A model generated the notes under the pieces. The model had not been told where the DNA came from, did no database searches, and saw nothing but the letters and a program-made list of their open reading frames with translations. Below are positions 1 through 8,514 of a stretch of DNA of 64,000 nt, in pieces. The DNA comes from Flavobacterium sp. N502540 (lineage in GTDB: Bacteria > Bacteroidota > Bacteroidia > Flavobacteriales > Flavobacteriaceae), in contig NZ_CP110012.1 in assembly GCF_025947365.1 (NCBI RefSeq), positions 1,736,001-1,800,000 on the forward strand. The letters are read 5' to 3'. Position 1 is the first letter of the stretch, and every line of letters starts with the position of its first letter. The translations under genes and the position numbers were made by a program.

Positions 1-23
1 GCAATTACGGTTATTTTTTTCAT
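1..23 (-). CDS. 5' end of a gene running off the window (unknown)
   Basis: On the minus strand an ATG at 23 opens a frame reading MKKITVI before the window edge. It lies 38 bases downstream of the lipoprotein gene ending at 62 and in the same direction, so it could be the next gene of the pigment operon. Only seven full codons are visible, so no function can be given and even its reality is uncertain. Confidence 0.35.
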
Positions 24-61
24 TTTTGGTCTGATTTAAGTTTAGGTTTAGTTTAATTTTT

Positions 62-697
62 TTACTCTGATTTCAAATAATTTAATTCAATTTTCAGCTT
101 AATATTTTGATGATTAATCAAAATTTTCTCAGCAAAAATATTGTTTTCTGAACTAAATGTCAGTGTAAATTTTTCTTTTGTTTTAGAAGACTGAACGACC
201 TTCTCTAACTTTTGGTCCTTTTTGGAGATAAAAAGATAGTTGTCACGTTTTCCATCCTGTGATTTATAGATGTCTGCTGATTCATTTTCGAATTGTTGCT
301 GAAAGATATAATCTTTTTTCAGCAGCAAGCGAAAATCTTCTCTTAAAGTATTGATAAGGATTTTTCGGTCTAATTCGGATATAATAGAATTGATTTTAAA
401 GTCTGTTTCAGAAATTTCAAAATCCATTAATTTGTTGCCAAATTCGGTAGTGAATACAATACGATGTGTAGTGTCATTGATTTTTTTGGCGATGAAAATT
501 CCAGACATTTCATGACCGTAAACTGTGATGTTGGTTTTATAAACGTAATCGGTTTTTGAATCTGCGAAATAAGGGACCTGATAAGACGTTCGGTCTAATT
601 TTTTAGGAGTATAGTTTTTTGTGACAGAACCGCAAGAAACCAGAACAATTGCAAGGAAGCAATTAATTATTAAAAACTGAATCGTCGATTTTTGCAT
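62..697 (-). CDS. putative outer-membrane lipoprotein in pigment cluster
   Basis: A 211-residue protein with an N-terminal hydrophobic stretch ending in a lipobox-like LVSC (Cys22), so lipidation after signal peptidase II cleavage is likely. The rest is predicted soluble and beta-rich with many Lys and Asn residues. I do not recognise a catalytic motif. The start overlaps the 3' end of the LolA-like gene by 35 bases, which implies translational coupling. A LolA-like protein next to a dedicated lipoprotein is a common pairing in aryl-polyene clusters, where both are thought to help place the pigment in the outer membrane; that role is inferred here from position only. Confidence 0.75.
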   Translation of the reverse strand: MQKSTIQFLIINCFLAIVLVSCGSVTKNYTPKKLDRTSYQVPYFADSKTDYVYKTNITVYGHEMSGIFIAKKINDTTHRIVFTTEFGNKLMDFEISETDFKINSIISELDRKILINTLREDFRLLLKKDYIFQQQFENESADIYKSQDGKRDNYLFISKKDQKLEKVVQSSKTKEKFTLTFSSENNIFAEKILINHQNIKLKIELNYLKSE

Positions 698-1289
698 TGA
701 TCACTTTATTTTTAAGTACAATTCGGGTATAATCTTCAGAGGATTCTAACAGTTTTACCTGAACTACAGTTGCTTCTTCTTTGTCGAAAGTCAGTTCAAT
801 TTGTTTGATGTATTTTTTTAAAGTAGCATCTTTAGGAACAAACTTCGCTATATTCTGTCCTTTTGATTTGAAATAAGAAATGACAAACTCCTTGTCGTCA
901 AACATATTACCGCTTACGCTTCCGACAATCAATTTGTTGATTCTGCCAAAGATTTTGCTGTTGCCCATATCAACGGCACTTTTCTTCCCTTCGTCGTTAA
1001 TCAGTATTTTTCCGTTTTTAAAAACAATACTGTAATTGTATGGTTTCTTGTATTGCCATTGCAGTAAAGAAGGTTCTTTAAAAATCATTTTTCCCGAAGT
1101 TTCAATATCTTTCGATAAAAAGTCCAAGTGTTTGTATTGAACAAAATCAGTACTCAGGGTTTTTATTTTTTTGGAAACTACATTTACATCTTGTTTGAAA
1201 GCGGTAACTTCAGCATCAGACATTTTTTGTTCCTGAGCCAACAAATTGCCTGAGATAAATAAAATTAAGAGTGCTATTTTAGTTTTCAT
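663..1289 (-). CDS. LolA-like outer-membrane lipoprotein carrier
   Basis: A 208-residue protein with a cleavable signal peptide (hydrophobic core about residues 4-17, cleavage near LLAQ-EQ). The body matches the LolA-like fold seen in aryl-polyene clusters: a region on 'sTDFVQYKHLDFLSKDIETSG' type sequence, then SLLQWQYKKPY, the segment typical of LolA relatives in which an aromatic strand follows a Gly-Lys turn. LolA proteins carry lipidated cargo across the periplasm. In a pigment cluster this paralogue probably handles the pigment or the adjacent lipoprotein rather than general lipoproteins. It overlaps the next gene by 35 bases. Confidence 0.82.
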   Translation of the reverse strand: MKTKIALLILFISGNLLAQEQKMSDAEVTAFKQDVNVVSKKIKTLSTDFVQYKHLDFLSKDIETSGKMIFKEPSLLQWQYKKPYNYSIVFKNGKILINDEGKKSAVDMGNSKIFGRINKLIVGSVSGNMFDDKEFVISYFKSKGQNIAKFVPKDATLKKYIKQIELTFDKEEATVVQVKLLESSEDYTRIVLKNKVINAKIDDSVFNN

Positions 1290-1309
1290 ATTTATTACGA
1301 ATTGCGCTT

Positions 1310-1406
1310 TATTATTTTGCCACAGATTAAAGGATTCTCACAGATTAAAGTATTAAAATCCGTTTTTATCCGCGTCTTCGCGTGAGCGAATCTGCTTCAT
1401 CCGCGT
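1310..1406. repeat. dispersed Flavobacterium intergenic repeat
   Basis: The gap between the LolA-like and deacetylase genes holds phrases such as ATCCGTTTTTATCCGCGTC and GAATCTGC..CATCCGCG. The same phrases make up one arm of the 233-bp repeats near 41.2-41.8 kb. It is a partial, decayed copy and has no coding potential. Confidence 0.6.
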
Positions 1407-2183
1407 TCAGTTTTCATAAGGATTAAGATTCAAAAGTTCTTCGGTTGAAATTACTTTATAATTGTTTTGCTGCAAAAATTGCAAAAACTGTTCCAGTACC
1501 AAAACAGAGTGTGCACCTGTGTCGTGCAAAAGTACAATTCCTCCCGGAGAAATATGTTTTATGATTCGGTTGAAAATTAAACTTTGGTTGGTTGTGCCAC
1601 CGTCCAGCGAGCGAATATTCCATCCTATTACTTTGTGGCCGGTACGTTTTAAAGCTCTTCGGATGGAGGGTGTTGTAACTCCGTAGGGCGGGCGGAAAAA
1701 GTTTATTCTTTTGGAGGTGTATTTTTCTAAAAGAGCGTCTGTTTTCTGAATTTCGGCTGTGATTTGTTTAGCATTATAAAAATCAAAAAAAGAAGAATGG
1801 CTGTATGAATGATTGCCAACCAAATGTCCTTCTGCTATAATTTGTTGTACGATTTCAGGATGAGTTTCGATGTTTTTTCCGATGCAGAAAAAAGTAGCTT
1901 TGACTTCATATTTCTTTAAAAGAGCCAAAACTTCCGGAGTAAAAATAGAGGGTCCGTCATCAAAAGTAATTGCAATTTTCTTTTGGGTTTCTGAGGAATT
2001 ATTGCAGTAAGCTTTTACGTGATAGTTAGAAGAAATTACAGCAGAGCCCACAGCATTTACGCCTAACCAAATTAAAACAATTGCGATAAACCACGCTCCG
2101 TTAATTGCTGTATAGAGATTCAGAAGAAGCAGTAGCAGCAATACAAAGAGAAAGAATAACGAAATGTTTTTATGCGTTATCAT
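1407..2183 (-). CDS. polysaccharide deacetylase (NodB) family protein
   Basis: A 258-residue protein with two N-terminal hydrophobic segments (about residues 8-25 and 30-48) and a NodB homology domain after about residue 68. All metal and catalytic motifs are visible: TFDDGP (motif 1), HSYSH (motif 2, metal-binding His pair), FRPPYG (motif 3) and LLHDTG near the end. The family removes acetyl or other acyl groups from amino sugars or esters, and the anchor places the domain on the periplasmic face. Its start overlaps the stop of the KS-like gene by 4 bases (ATGA), so it belongs to the pigment operon. Its substrate there is unknown; an esterase-type role on a pigment intermediate is only a guess. 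Confidence 0.85.
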   Translation of the reverse strand: MITHKNISLFFLFVLLLLLLLNLYTAINGAWFIAIVLIWLGVNAVGSAVISSNYHVKAYCNNSSETQKKIAITFDDGPSIFTPEVLALLKKYEVKATFFCIGKNIETHPEIVQQIIAEGHLVGNHSYSHSSFFDFYNAKQITAEIQKTDALLEKYTSKRINFFRPPYGVTTPSIRRALKRTGHKVIGWNIRSLDGGTTNQSLIFNRIIKHISPGGIVLLHDTGAHSVLVLEQFLQFLQQNNYKVISTEELLNLNPYEN

Positions 2184-3247
2184 TTTGAAAGTAACGTAAA
2201 ACTATGGTTTTTTCCGTTGAGCTGATTGTACAATAAAATCGTATTGTAAGCCGGTCTTTCGACTGAATTTACTTTTATAATTTCAGGGATTTCCTGAGTT
2301 TTTAAAATTTTAGACGCCATCCATAAAGCAAAAGCCGAAGCTGTATCGTATTCACCACTCAAATGTTTGTAATACAATTGCGGAGTTTGAGCGAAGTCCT
2401 TTTGGGTTAGATTTTTATAATAATTTTCAAAATCTGCATTACCGTCAAATCCTAAAATCAAGGCATCAACATCTGAAATTTCTAATTGATTGGATTTCAA
2501 AAAGGATCTGATTTCTGCTTCAATTTCATTTTCTTCCAGAGTATTTACTATGGCAATGTCCAGAACTTCAGCATAGGTAGTTTCTTTTCGTTCATTTTCT
2601 AAAACAAAAAAACTGGCACCTTCTCCATAAACGGCACCGCTTGTAGTAGAATCTAAAAGGTTGTAGGGTTGCTGATCGTCTGGTTTGATACGTCCTGACA
2701 ATTTAAAAAGTGCAGTAGTATAATCGCCATTTTCATCGACACCGCCCACAAGAACAGACTGTACTTCGTCTTCCTCAATTTGCATTTTAGCATCTAAAAG
2801 TGCCGATTCAAAAGAGACAGCTCCATTGACATAGGTAAAATTATAACCGTTGCATTTTTGCAACAACGCAATTTGAGCGCCAACCGTATTATGAGTCGAT
2901 TGAATGAATGAAGTTGGTGTTAAGAATTGTTCATCATTATCGAGGATATTGGTCAGGAATTTTTCAGAATCTTCAATACATCCTAATCCTGTTCCGGTAA
3001 TAATGGCATCCACATTTTCGAGTTGTGCATCTTTCATGGCAATTGCCGAGGCCACGATTCCGTTTTTTACACCTTTTGCCATTCTTCTTATGGCAGCAGG
3101 AGAAATATAATCCTTGTAAACCGGCGGAACGATTTTAAGCACATTCTCGTTGAGGTTGTGTGTGGCTTCTTCTAAAAAAACAGTATCAAATGTTTTTTGA
3201 GTCGAAATACAACCTATTCCATTTATATATGTTTTTTTTAATTGCAT
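2180..3247 (-). CDS. catalytically degenerate beta-ketoacyl synthase, chain-length-factor-like
   Basis: A 355-residue thiolase-fold protein. The N-terminus (KKTYINGIGCIST) and the VGGVDENG and SGAVYGEGASFFVLE segments match ketosynthases. The nucleophile region, normally TACSS, reads VNGAVSFESAL (about 140-150) with no Cys. The HGTxTP motif is replaced by LGFDGNADF, and the second His region reads KHLSGEYDTAS. All three catalytic residues are therefore missing. In type II aryl-polyene systems an inactive chain length factor pairs with an active KS. The 10-base overlap with the intact KS gene just upstream fits such a heterodimer. Confidence 0.85.
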   Translation of the reverse strand: MQLKKTYINGIGCISTQKTFDTVFLEEATHNLNENVLKIVPPVYKDYISPAAIRRMAKGVKNGIVASAIAMKDAQLENVDAIITGTGLGCIEDSEKFLTNILDNDEQFLTPTSFIQSTHNTVGAQIALLQKCNGYNFTYVNGAVSFESALLDAKMQIEEDEVQSVLVGGVDENGDYTTALFKLSGRIKPDDQQPYNLLDSTTSGAVYGEGASFFVLENERKETTYAEVLDIAIVNTLEENEIEAEIRSFLKSNQLEISDVDALILGFDGNADFENYYKNLTQKDFAQTPQLYYKHLSGEYDTASAFALWMASKILKTQEIPEIIKVNSVERPAYNTILLYNQLNGKNHSFTLLSK

Positions 3248-4437
3248 TTTGAAAAGATAAGGGTGGAACAGTTTCCTCCAAACCCAAAAGAGTTTGATAA
3301 AACGTGTTCAATTTTTTTATTCTTTAAAGTTGTTTGCGGTTTTAAGTCAAACTCTTCCATTGGTGTTTCAAAATTCAGATTGGGGTAAACCACATTATTC
3401 TGAATCGCCAGAACGCTGTAAACAGCTTCAATGGCGGCAGCAGCTGCCAAAGTATGTCCTGTATAAGGTTTTGTCGAACTAAAATCGGGTACTTTTTCAT
3501 CACCGTAAATTCGAAGTATAGCTCTTCCTTCAGACAAATCATTGTTTGGAGTGGCTGTTCCGTGAACGTTGATATAGTCAATTTCACTTGGTTTTAAACC
3601 CGAAATGTCAAAGGCTTTTTTCATGGCCAGGTAAGCACCGTCTCCATTTTCTGAAGAAGCCGTTTGATGAAAAGCATCATTGGCATTGCCATAACCTGAC
3701 ACACGGGCCAGAACTTTTTTGTTTTGTTTCTGAACGACTTCATCAGATTCTAAAACCAGAAAAGCAGCTGCTTCACCCAGATTTAGTCCTTTTCGGTTGT
3801 TGTCGAAGGGTTTGTTGTATTCGTCAGATAAAATCATGAGGGTTTTGAATCCGTTGATTGTAAATTTTGCCAGAGCGTCGGTTCCGCCTACAATTACGCG
3901 GTCCAGTTTTCCGGATTTTATAAGTCTTGCCCCCAGCATAATTGCGTTTGCTGCCGATGAGCAAGCCGTGCTTATAGTGGTTACAATCCCCTTTAATCCC
4001 AGTTCTTCTGCAATTTTTTCGGCTACATCGCCGGCATCATGACAAGTAATGTATTTGACAAGTTCAGGATGTTTGAAATAATCGTAATAATGCTTTTCGG
4101 TCATATCCATCCCACCCACGCTTGTCGCCGAAATGAGTCCGGTTCTGAATTCGTTTATCGCCGTAATTCCGGCATTTTGAACAGCTTGTTTCGCTGCAAA
4201 AGTGCCAATCATCGCAGTTCTCGAAAAGTTATTATCGGGAGTAAGGTCTAATTCCTGAACCAATTCATCATTGGTTTTTTTAATTTCCCCTACCTTATTT
4301 ATAGCAGCGTGAATCGTTTCGATGTTTTCGATTCGCGTTACCGCAACTTTATTTTCGATTAACGAAATGTAATTTTCTTCGACTGAATTTCCAATCGAGG
4401 AGATAATTCCCATTCCGGTTATTGCAACACCTTTCAT
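3238..4437 (-). CDS. beta-ketoacyl-ACP synthase (active KS of the polyene PKS)
   Basis: A 399-residue KAS I/II protein of normal length. The Cys-His-His triad is intact: Cys159 in STACSSAAN, His292 in VHGTATP and His328 in PYTGHTLAAA, and a C-terminal NSFGFGGNC loop is present. It performs decarboxylative Claisen condensation of malonyl-ACP with the growing chain in the cytoplasm. It overlaps the degenerate KS downstream by 10 bases, so the two are probably the KS and chain-length factor of one complex, as in other aryl-polyene clusters. Intact and full length; the assignment to a particular elongation step is inferred. Confidence 0.92.
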   Translation of the reverse strand: MKGVAITGMGIISSIGNSVEENYISLIENKVAVTRIENIETIHAAINKVGEIKKTNDELVQELDLTPDNNFSRTAMIGTFAAKQAVQNAGITAINEFRTGLISATSVGGMDMTEKHYYDYFKHPELVKYITCHDAGDVAEKIAEELGLKGIVTTISTACSSAANAIMLGARLIKSGKLDRVIVGGTDALAKFTINGFKTLMILSDEYNKPFDNNRKGLNLGEAAAFLVLESDEVVQKQNKKVLARVSGYGNANDAFHQTASSENGDGAYLAMKKAFDISGLKPSEIDYINVHGTATPNNDLSEGRAILRIYGDEKVPDFSSTKPYTGHTLAAAAAIEAVYSVLAIQNNVVYPNLNFETPMEEFDLKPQTTLKNKKIEHVLSNSFGFGGNCSTLIFSKCN

Positions 4438-4439
4438 TT

Positions 4440-4571
4440 TTAGACTTGCTTAGATTAATGGATATTAGACTTGCTTAGATTGTTAGATATTAGACTTCTT
4501 AGATTTTGAGGGTTCTAGGTTTTAGAGAATTTTACCTAAGTAGTCTAAAGATCTAAGAAAGTCTAAGCAGT
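4440..4571. repeat. TAGACTT/TTAGATT tandem degenerate repeat
   Basis: The gap between the ACP and KS genes is built of repeated phrases: TAGACTTGCTTAGATT occurs twice within about 35 bases, followed by TAGACTTCTTAGATTTT and inverted versions such as GTCTAAGCAGTCTA. The same word family in reverse orientation fills 52040-52130. It separates two genes of one operon without an obvious terminator. Confidence 0.7.
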
Positions 4572-4829
4572 CTATTTAGTTCTGTTAGCGCTAATGTACG
4601 CCGCCATAGTTTCGATGGATTGAAAAATGGTTTTTCCTTCTTTCGGGTCTACCAGTTTAATTCCGTAATCTTTATCCAGAATCACGATCAATTCAAGCGC
4701 ATCAATGGAGTCTAAACCTAAACCATCTCCAAACAAAGGATCGTTATCTGCAATATCTTCGATCGCGATATCTTCAAGGTTTAAAGTAGTAATGATTTTG
4801 TTTTTTAATTCTTCTTTTAATGCTTCCAT
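4572..4829 (-). CDS. acyl carrier protein (polyene PKS)
   Basis: An 85-residue acidic carrier protein. The phosphopantetheine site is Ser41 in GLGLDSIDALEL, followed by the usual helix III. It carries the growing acyl chain as a thioester for the neighbouring synthases. It differs clearly from the housekeeping AcpP at 51008 and from the second cluster ACP at 14846, so the cluster has two dedicated carriers, as aryl-polyene clusters usually do. It sits 2 bases from the KS-N-terminal-like gene upstream. Confidence 0.93.
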   Translation of the reverse strand: MEALKEELKNKIITTLNLEDIAIEDIADNDPLFGDGLGLDSIDALELIVILDKDYGIKLVDPKEGKTIFQSIETMAAYISANRTK

Positions 4830-4831
4830 GA

Positions 4832-5449
4832 TTATTTATTGTATAATGTATTGATAGTTTCGTTGGTATATTTTGTGTTTTCTTCCTTGCTAATTGTGCA
4901 AAGGAACGCCTTGTAATCGTCATTAAAATATTCTACCCAGCCACAAAGAACTATATCGGCTTTATCTGTATTCAGGAGAATAGCAGAATAATTGGATATA
5001 AATTCAGTGTTAAAGGCATCAAATATAAAGAAAGAATTTTCACTTTTCAGCTGATGACGGATACTTATTTCGCCCAGACAAATATTTGGCAGGGTATAAA
5101 CAAAAACTGCCGGACTCGGAAAGTAGTTTTCTTTGTCGGAAATAGATTCCTGATACTTAACATCGGTATCTAGACTTGAGGATTTGTTGGCCAGAACCAA
5201 GGCAATATTGTTCTCTTTTTCATCAGAAGTTATCGGACTCAAAAGCAATTCGGCTCCTAAAAAAGCAAGTTTACTCAAAGCATCCATTTTGAAAAACTTC
5301 GGGTATTGAATATCAAAATTGCGATAGGCCTGTTTAGAGAAATCACTAAAATTAGTTGGTTCAATTTTGAATACCGAAGTTCCGTTCAAAACAATTTCGT
5401 TGTTTTCGATGGTACAATAGGATTGTATATGAGTTTTGTTTGGATTCAT
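4832..5449 (-). CDS. orphan ketosynthase N-terminal-like domain protein
   Basis: A 205-residue protein. The central part (FFKMDALSKLAFLGAEL, then an IALVLANKSSSLDTD strand, then PAVFVYTLPNICLGEISIRHQL) looks like the N-terminal half of a ketosynthase-type fold. There is no second half and no Cys in a nucleophilic elbow; the position reads IFDAFNTEF. This resembles the Ketoacyl-synt_2 or 'chain length factor' proteins of aryl-polyene clusters. It lies 2 bases upstream of the ACP gene. It could be a structural partner of one of the full-length KS proteins. Function unknown; family assignment moderate. Confidence 0.65.
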   Translation of the reverse strand: MNPNKTHIQSYCTIENNEIVLNGTSVFKIEPTNFSDFSKQAYRNFDIQYPKFFKMDALSKLAFLGAELLLSPITSDEKENNIALVLANKSSSLDTDVKYQESISDKENYFPSPAVFVYTLPNICLGEISIRHQLKSENSFFIFDAFNTEFISNYSAILLNTDKADIVLCGWVEYFNDDYKAFLCTISKEENTKYTNETINTLYNK

Positions 5450-5454
5450 TGTTT

Positions 5455-5543
5455 TAATTTAACACTAATTGCACAAATTAGTACGAATTGATTTTGGGGT
5501 TAAATTACACTAATTAATCTGTGAAAATTAGTGCAATTCGTGG
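5455..5543. repeat. short imperfect inverted repeat, dispersed family
   Basis: The intergenic gap reads as ACACTAATTGCACAAATTAGT followed by CACTAATTAATCTGTGAAAATTAGTGCAATTCGTGG. ACTAATT and AATTAGT words face each other several times and can fold. The phrase GTGAAAATTAGTGCAATTCGTG has a relative at 6776-6800 (GTGAAAATTCGTGCCATTCGTG), so this is a dispersed intergenic element. Confidence 0.55.
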
Positions 5544-6689
5544 CTAATCATTTTTTACTTTTTCAAATATCACCGCCGTATTACAACCCCCAAATCCGGA
5601 AGCTGTTTTCAGGAAAAAATCAATTGTCTTTTCTTCATTTTTCTCAATAACATTTATTGATTCACTTACGCCTATTTCATCAAAACCTTTTGATTCGAAA
5701 AGTATATTTTGATTAGCAGATTCAATGGCAATTACAGTTTCTAACAATCCCGAAGCGCCTAAGGTATGACCGTAAAATCCTTTCAGACTATTGACTGGGG
5801 CATTTTGCAGACTTAAACGATTTAAAGCGATCGCTTCCATTTCGTCGTTGAAAGGCGTTGCGGTTCCGTGTGCTGAAATATAATCGATTTTGTCAGCTTC
5901 AATTTGAGCTTCTTTCAAAGCATTTTGAATACTTCTGAACAAACCTTCACCGGTTCTTGAAGGACCAGAAATATGATTGGCATCGTTTATCGAACTGTCT
6001 CCGATAACTTTTATTTTGGCATTTGCAGTTTCGGCGGTAACTAACACTGCGGCCGTCGCCTCCCCCAAGCTTACACCAGTTCTGTTTTTAGAATACGGTT
6101 TGCAAGGCAAGTCGCTCATGGCCTGAAAAGCATTAAAACCGGACAAAACAAATTCTGAAACTTCGTCACCCGCCACGACAAAAGCATGGTCATAAAGACC
6201 TGACTGAATCATTCTTTTGGCAACAGAAATGGCTAAAACTCCGGATACACAAGCATTCGAAACCACAATAGGTTGGGTTTGAAATCCGAAAAAAGTGGCA
6301 ACATTTTTTGCCAAAATATCTAAATGTGCATTAGCAAAACTGTCAACAGAATTATCTTTTAAAGCTGTTACATTTCCTTTTGTGGTCGAAAGAATAAAAG
6401 CAGTTTTTGAGTTTAATTCAACTCTCGAATTTTTGATAATGGGTTCTAAAGCCAAAATCATCATTTTTTCTAAACGGGAATATTTTGTTTCAGAACTTAT
6501 TTTTGCGAAGGCACTCTTTATTTTTTCATCAGAAATAATCGATGCATAAAATGAATTGGGCATTAAAGAAATATCATTGTGAAGCTGAATGCCGGAATTC
6601 CCTCGAAGAATTGCTTCAACGTTTGATTCGACATCAAAACCTAATGGTGTGATGCAGTTGGTTTGTGTAATGTATATTTCTTTTAACAT
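5544..6689 (-). CDS. beta-ketoacyl-ACP synthase
   Basis: A 381-residue KAS I/II family protein, slightly short. The triad is complete: Cys147 in SNACVSGVLA, His274 in AHGTATP and His308 in FYGHTLGAS, with a final ASGFGGCN loop. It is the second potentially active elongation KS of the cluster. Extra KS genes in aryl-polyene clusters are thought to act at defined early or late condensations or in making the second acyl chain; which applies here cannot be read from sequence. It stands 94 bases upstream of the KS-N-like gene, separated by repeat DNA. Confidence 0.9.
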   Translation of the reverse strand: MLKEIYITQTNCITPLGFDVESNVEAILRGNSGIQLHNDISLMPNSFYASIISDEKIKSAFAKISSETKYSRLEKMMILALEPIIKNSRVELNSKTAFILSTTKGNVTALKDNSVDSFANAHLDILAKNVATFFGFQTQPIVVSNACVSGVLAISVAKRMIQSGLYDHAFVVAGDEVSEFVLSGFNAFQAMSDLPCKPYSKNRTGVSLGEATAAVLVTAETANAKIKVIGDSSINDANHISGPSRTGEGLFRSIQNALKEAQIEADKIDYISAHGTATPFNDEMEAIALNRLSLQNAPVNSLKGFYGHTLGASGLLETVIAIESANQNILFESKGFDEIGVSESINVIEKNEEKTIDFFLKTASGFGGCNTAVIFEKVKND

Positions 6690-6714
6690 TTTATGATTTT
6701 ATTTCAGCGTGATT

Positions 6715-6800
6715 TTTATAGCACGCAGATTTAGCAGATTAGGCAGATTTGCACTGCTTGTTTTATTCTTAAATTTGTGAAAATTCGTGCCATTCGTGTT
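6715..6800. repeat. dispersed intergenic repeat fragment
   Basis: A non-coding gap with CACGCAGATTTAGCAGATTAGGC and GTGAAAATTCGTGCCATTCGTG. Both phrases recur in other gaps of this window (5455-5543 and 41.2-44.1 kb). No promoter or terminator is evident. Confidence 0.5.
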
Positions 6801-7250
6801 TTACTTCAACAGCCCAACTTTTCGTTTCCATTCTTCATAAAAAGGAGGATTGGTCAACATTAGATTTCCTTCCTGATCTAAAAAAACCTGAACGGTTTCT
6901 CCGGTACAAGCCACTTCACCTTTATCGTCCAGTATCCTGAAACGATAGATCATTTTGGCGGCGGGTGTGTCAATTACCGTAGTTTCTATGGTTACCACAT
7001 CGCCATAACGCAAAGACAATTTGTGTTCGCATTTCGATTTTACGATTGGAGTTGTGTAGCCTGTTTTGGCAATATCCAAATAGGTAAGTCCGTGTTGACG
7101 GCCAAAGGCTTCACGTCCGTCTTCAAAATAGGTGATATAATTGCCGTGCCAAACGATTCCAAGCGGATCCGTTTCGTTAAAACGAATTCTGATTTCATGT
7201 GAAACGGTTAGTTCGGTTGCTTCGTTAAACTGTTCTTTTCTTTTTGTCAT
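6801..7250 (-). CDS. hot-dog acyl-CoA/acyl-ACP thioesterase (4HBT family)
   Basis: A 149-residue single hot-dog domain. The signature FNETDPLGIVWHGNYITYFEDGREAF contains the catalytic Asp and the D-x-x-G-x-V-x-H-x-x-Y pattern of 4-hydroxybenzoyl-CoA/YbgC thioesterases. It probably hydrolyses an acyl thioester in the cytoplasm, either releasing a chain or clearing stalled ACPs. I chose the ATG at 7250; a TTG four codons upstream is also open. The start lies inside the 3' end of the ABC permease gene (26-base overlap), so it is co-translated with the transporter. Confidence 0.88.
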   Translation of the reverse strand: MTKRKEQFNEATELTVSHEIRIRFNETDPLGIVWHGNYITYFEDGREAFGRQHGLTYLDIAKTGYTTPIVKSKCEHKLSLRYGDVVTIETTVIDTPAAKMIYRFRILDDKGEVACTGETVQVFLDQEGNLMLTNPPFYEEWKRKVGLLK

Positions 7251-8514
7251 AGAATAATGCAATGGATGTTGTGATAATGAAGAACAAAAATAACAAACTT
7301 ATTTTTGGAATGATTTCAAGGAAAGATACGTTGCGGAGTAAAACATCATAGAAAGCTTCTAACCCCCAGTTCATGGGTGATGATTTAGCTATAAGCTGCA
7401 TGATGCCGGGCATTGCAAAAACAGGAACCCAGATTCCGCCAATCGCCGCCAGGATAATAACACTTGTCGCACCAAAAGGAGCCGATTGTTCCTGCGTGCT
7501 TGCGACCGTTCCCAATAAAATTCCGAAACCAATGGCCGCGAAACCTGAAAATAAGGCTACAACACTCATTAAAAATAAATGGCCTTCAACATTCAAAGGA
7601 GGCAAACCAATATGCGGAAATAAAAAGATTGCCACAGCGACCATCATGTAAAACTGTATCATACAAATGGCAGAGTAGGTGATGGTTTTACCGATTATAA
7701 CCACAATATTAGAAACCGGATTGGTTAATAAACGAACAAACGTTCCCTGAGATTTTTCTTTTACAATATTGATAGATAAAGGAATTACAATAAAAAATAT
7801 GGCAAAAAGTGTCCAGGCCGGAACATTATGCTGTACGGAGTTCGGACGCACTTCTTTGTTGTTTATTTTGGGAATAATTTCTTTAAAGGTGATGAAACTT
7901 TTTTGTTCAAATTCGGCATTTCCTTCTCCCAGCTGATTTTGAAAAGTGGTATAAATGGATTTTGTTTCGATTTGAGAAATCATCTTATCGATGGAACTCA
8001 TCACAGCATTCTTGAAGCTCATTTGAACCGCAGGATCAAAATACAATTTAACTTCCTTTTCTTTAATTACTGCCGGTTTTTTGGCTTGAGCCGAAGTATC
8101 TGTTTCTGTTAGCCCCATTTTGCTCACAATGTTTTCAACATTCTGATCAATTTTGGTTTGCAGATCAACACTTAGTTTTTCCGGAATTACAATGGCCAGC
8201 TGAAACTTTCCTTTGTAAACGGCTTCCCTGGCAATTTCTTCCGTGATGGGTTTATGATCAATTTGTGTGACCACACTAAAAAGCTGACTTTTCTCCAAAT
8301 TATCAAAAACGGTTTTAGACACTGAACCTTTGTCGTTATCAACCAGTAAAATCTGAATTTTATTATCGCTAACGGTTTTGAAAGTACTGTCCTGAATTAA
8401 GGTTACTGTGATTACCAAAACCAAAGGCATGATGAATAAAATGATCAAACCACCCAGATCTCGCTTGAGCAGGAGGAATTCTTTTACGACCGACATCCAA
8501 ATTTTATATACCAT
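7225..8514 (-). CDS. ABC-2 type transporter permease
   Basis: A 429-residue membrane protein of the ABC-2/DrrB-YhhJ type: one N-terminal membrane helix (about 18-40), a large extracytoplasmic domain (about 45-235, Lys/Glu-rich), then about five helices to the C-terminus. It overlaps the ATPase gene upstream by 11 bases and the thioesterase downstream. With one permease and one ATPase it would work as a homodimeric exporter in the inner membrane. Its place suggests it moves the pigment or a precursor toward the periplasm. Cargo is inferred from context only. Confidence 0.87.
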   Translation of the reverse strand: MVYKIWMSVVKEFLLLKRDLGGLIILFIMPLVLVITVTLIQDSTFKTVSDNKIQILLVDNDKGSVSKTVFDNLEKSQLFSVVTQIDHKPITEEIAREAVYKGKFQLAIVIPEKLSVDLQTKIDQNVENIVSKMGLTETDTSAQAKKPAVIKEKEVKLYFDPAVQMSFKNAVMSSIDKMISQIETKSIYTTFQNQLGEGNAEFEQKSFITFKEIIPKINNKEVRPNSVQHNVPAWTLFAIFFIVIPLSINIVKEKSQGTFVRLLTNPVSNIVVIIGKTITYSAICMIQFYMMVAVAIFLFPHIGLPPLNVEGHLFLMSVVALFSGFAAIGFGILLGTVASTQEQSAPFGATSVIILAAIGGIWVPVFAMPGIMQLIAKSSPMNWGLEAFYDVLLRNVSFLEIIPKISLLFLFFIITTSIALFYDKKKRTV

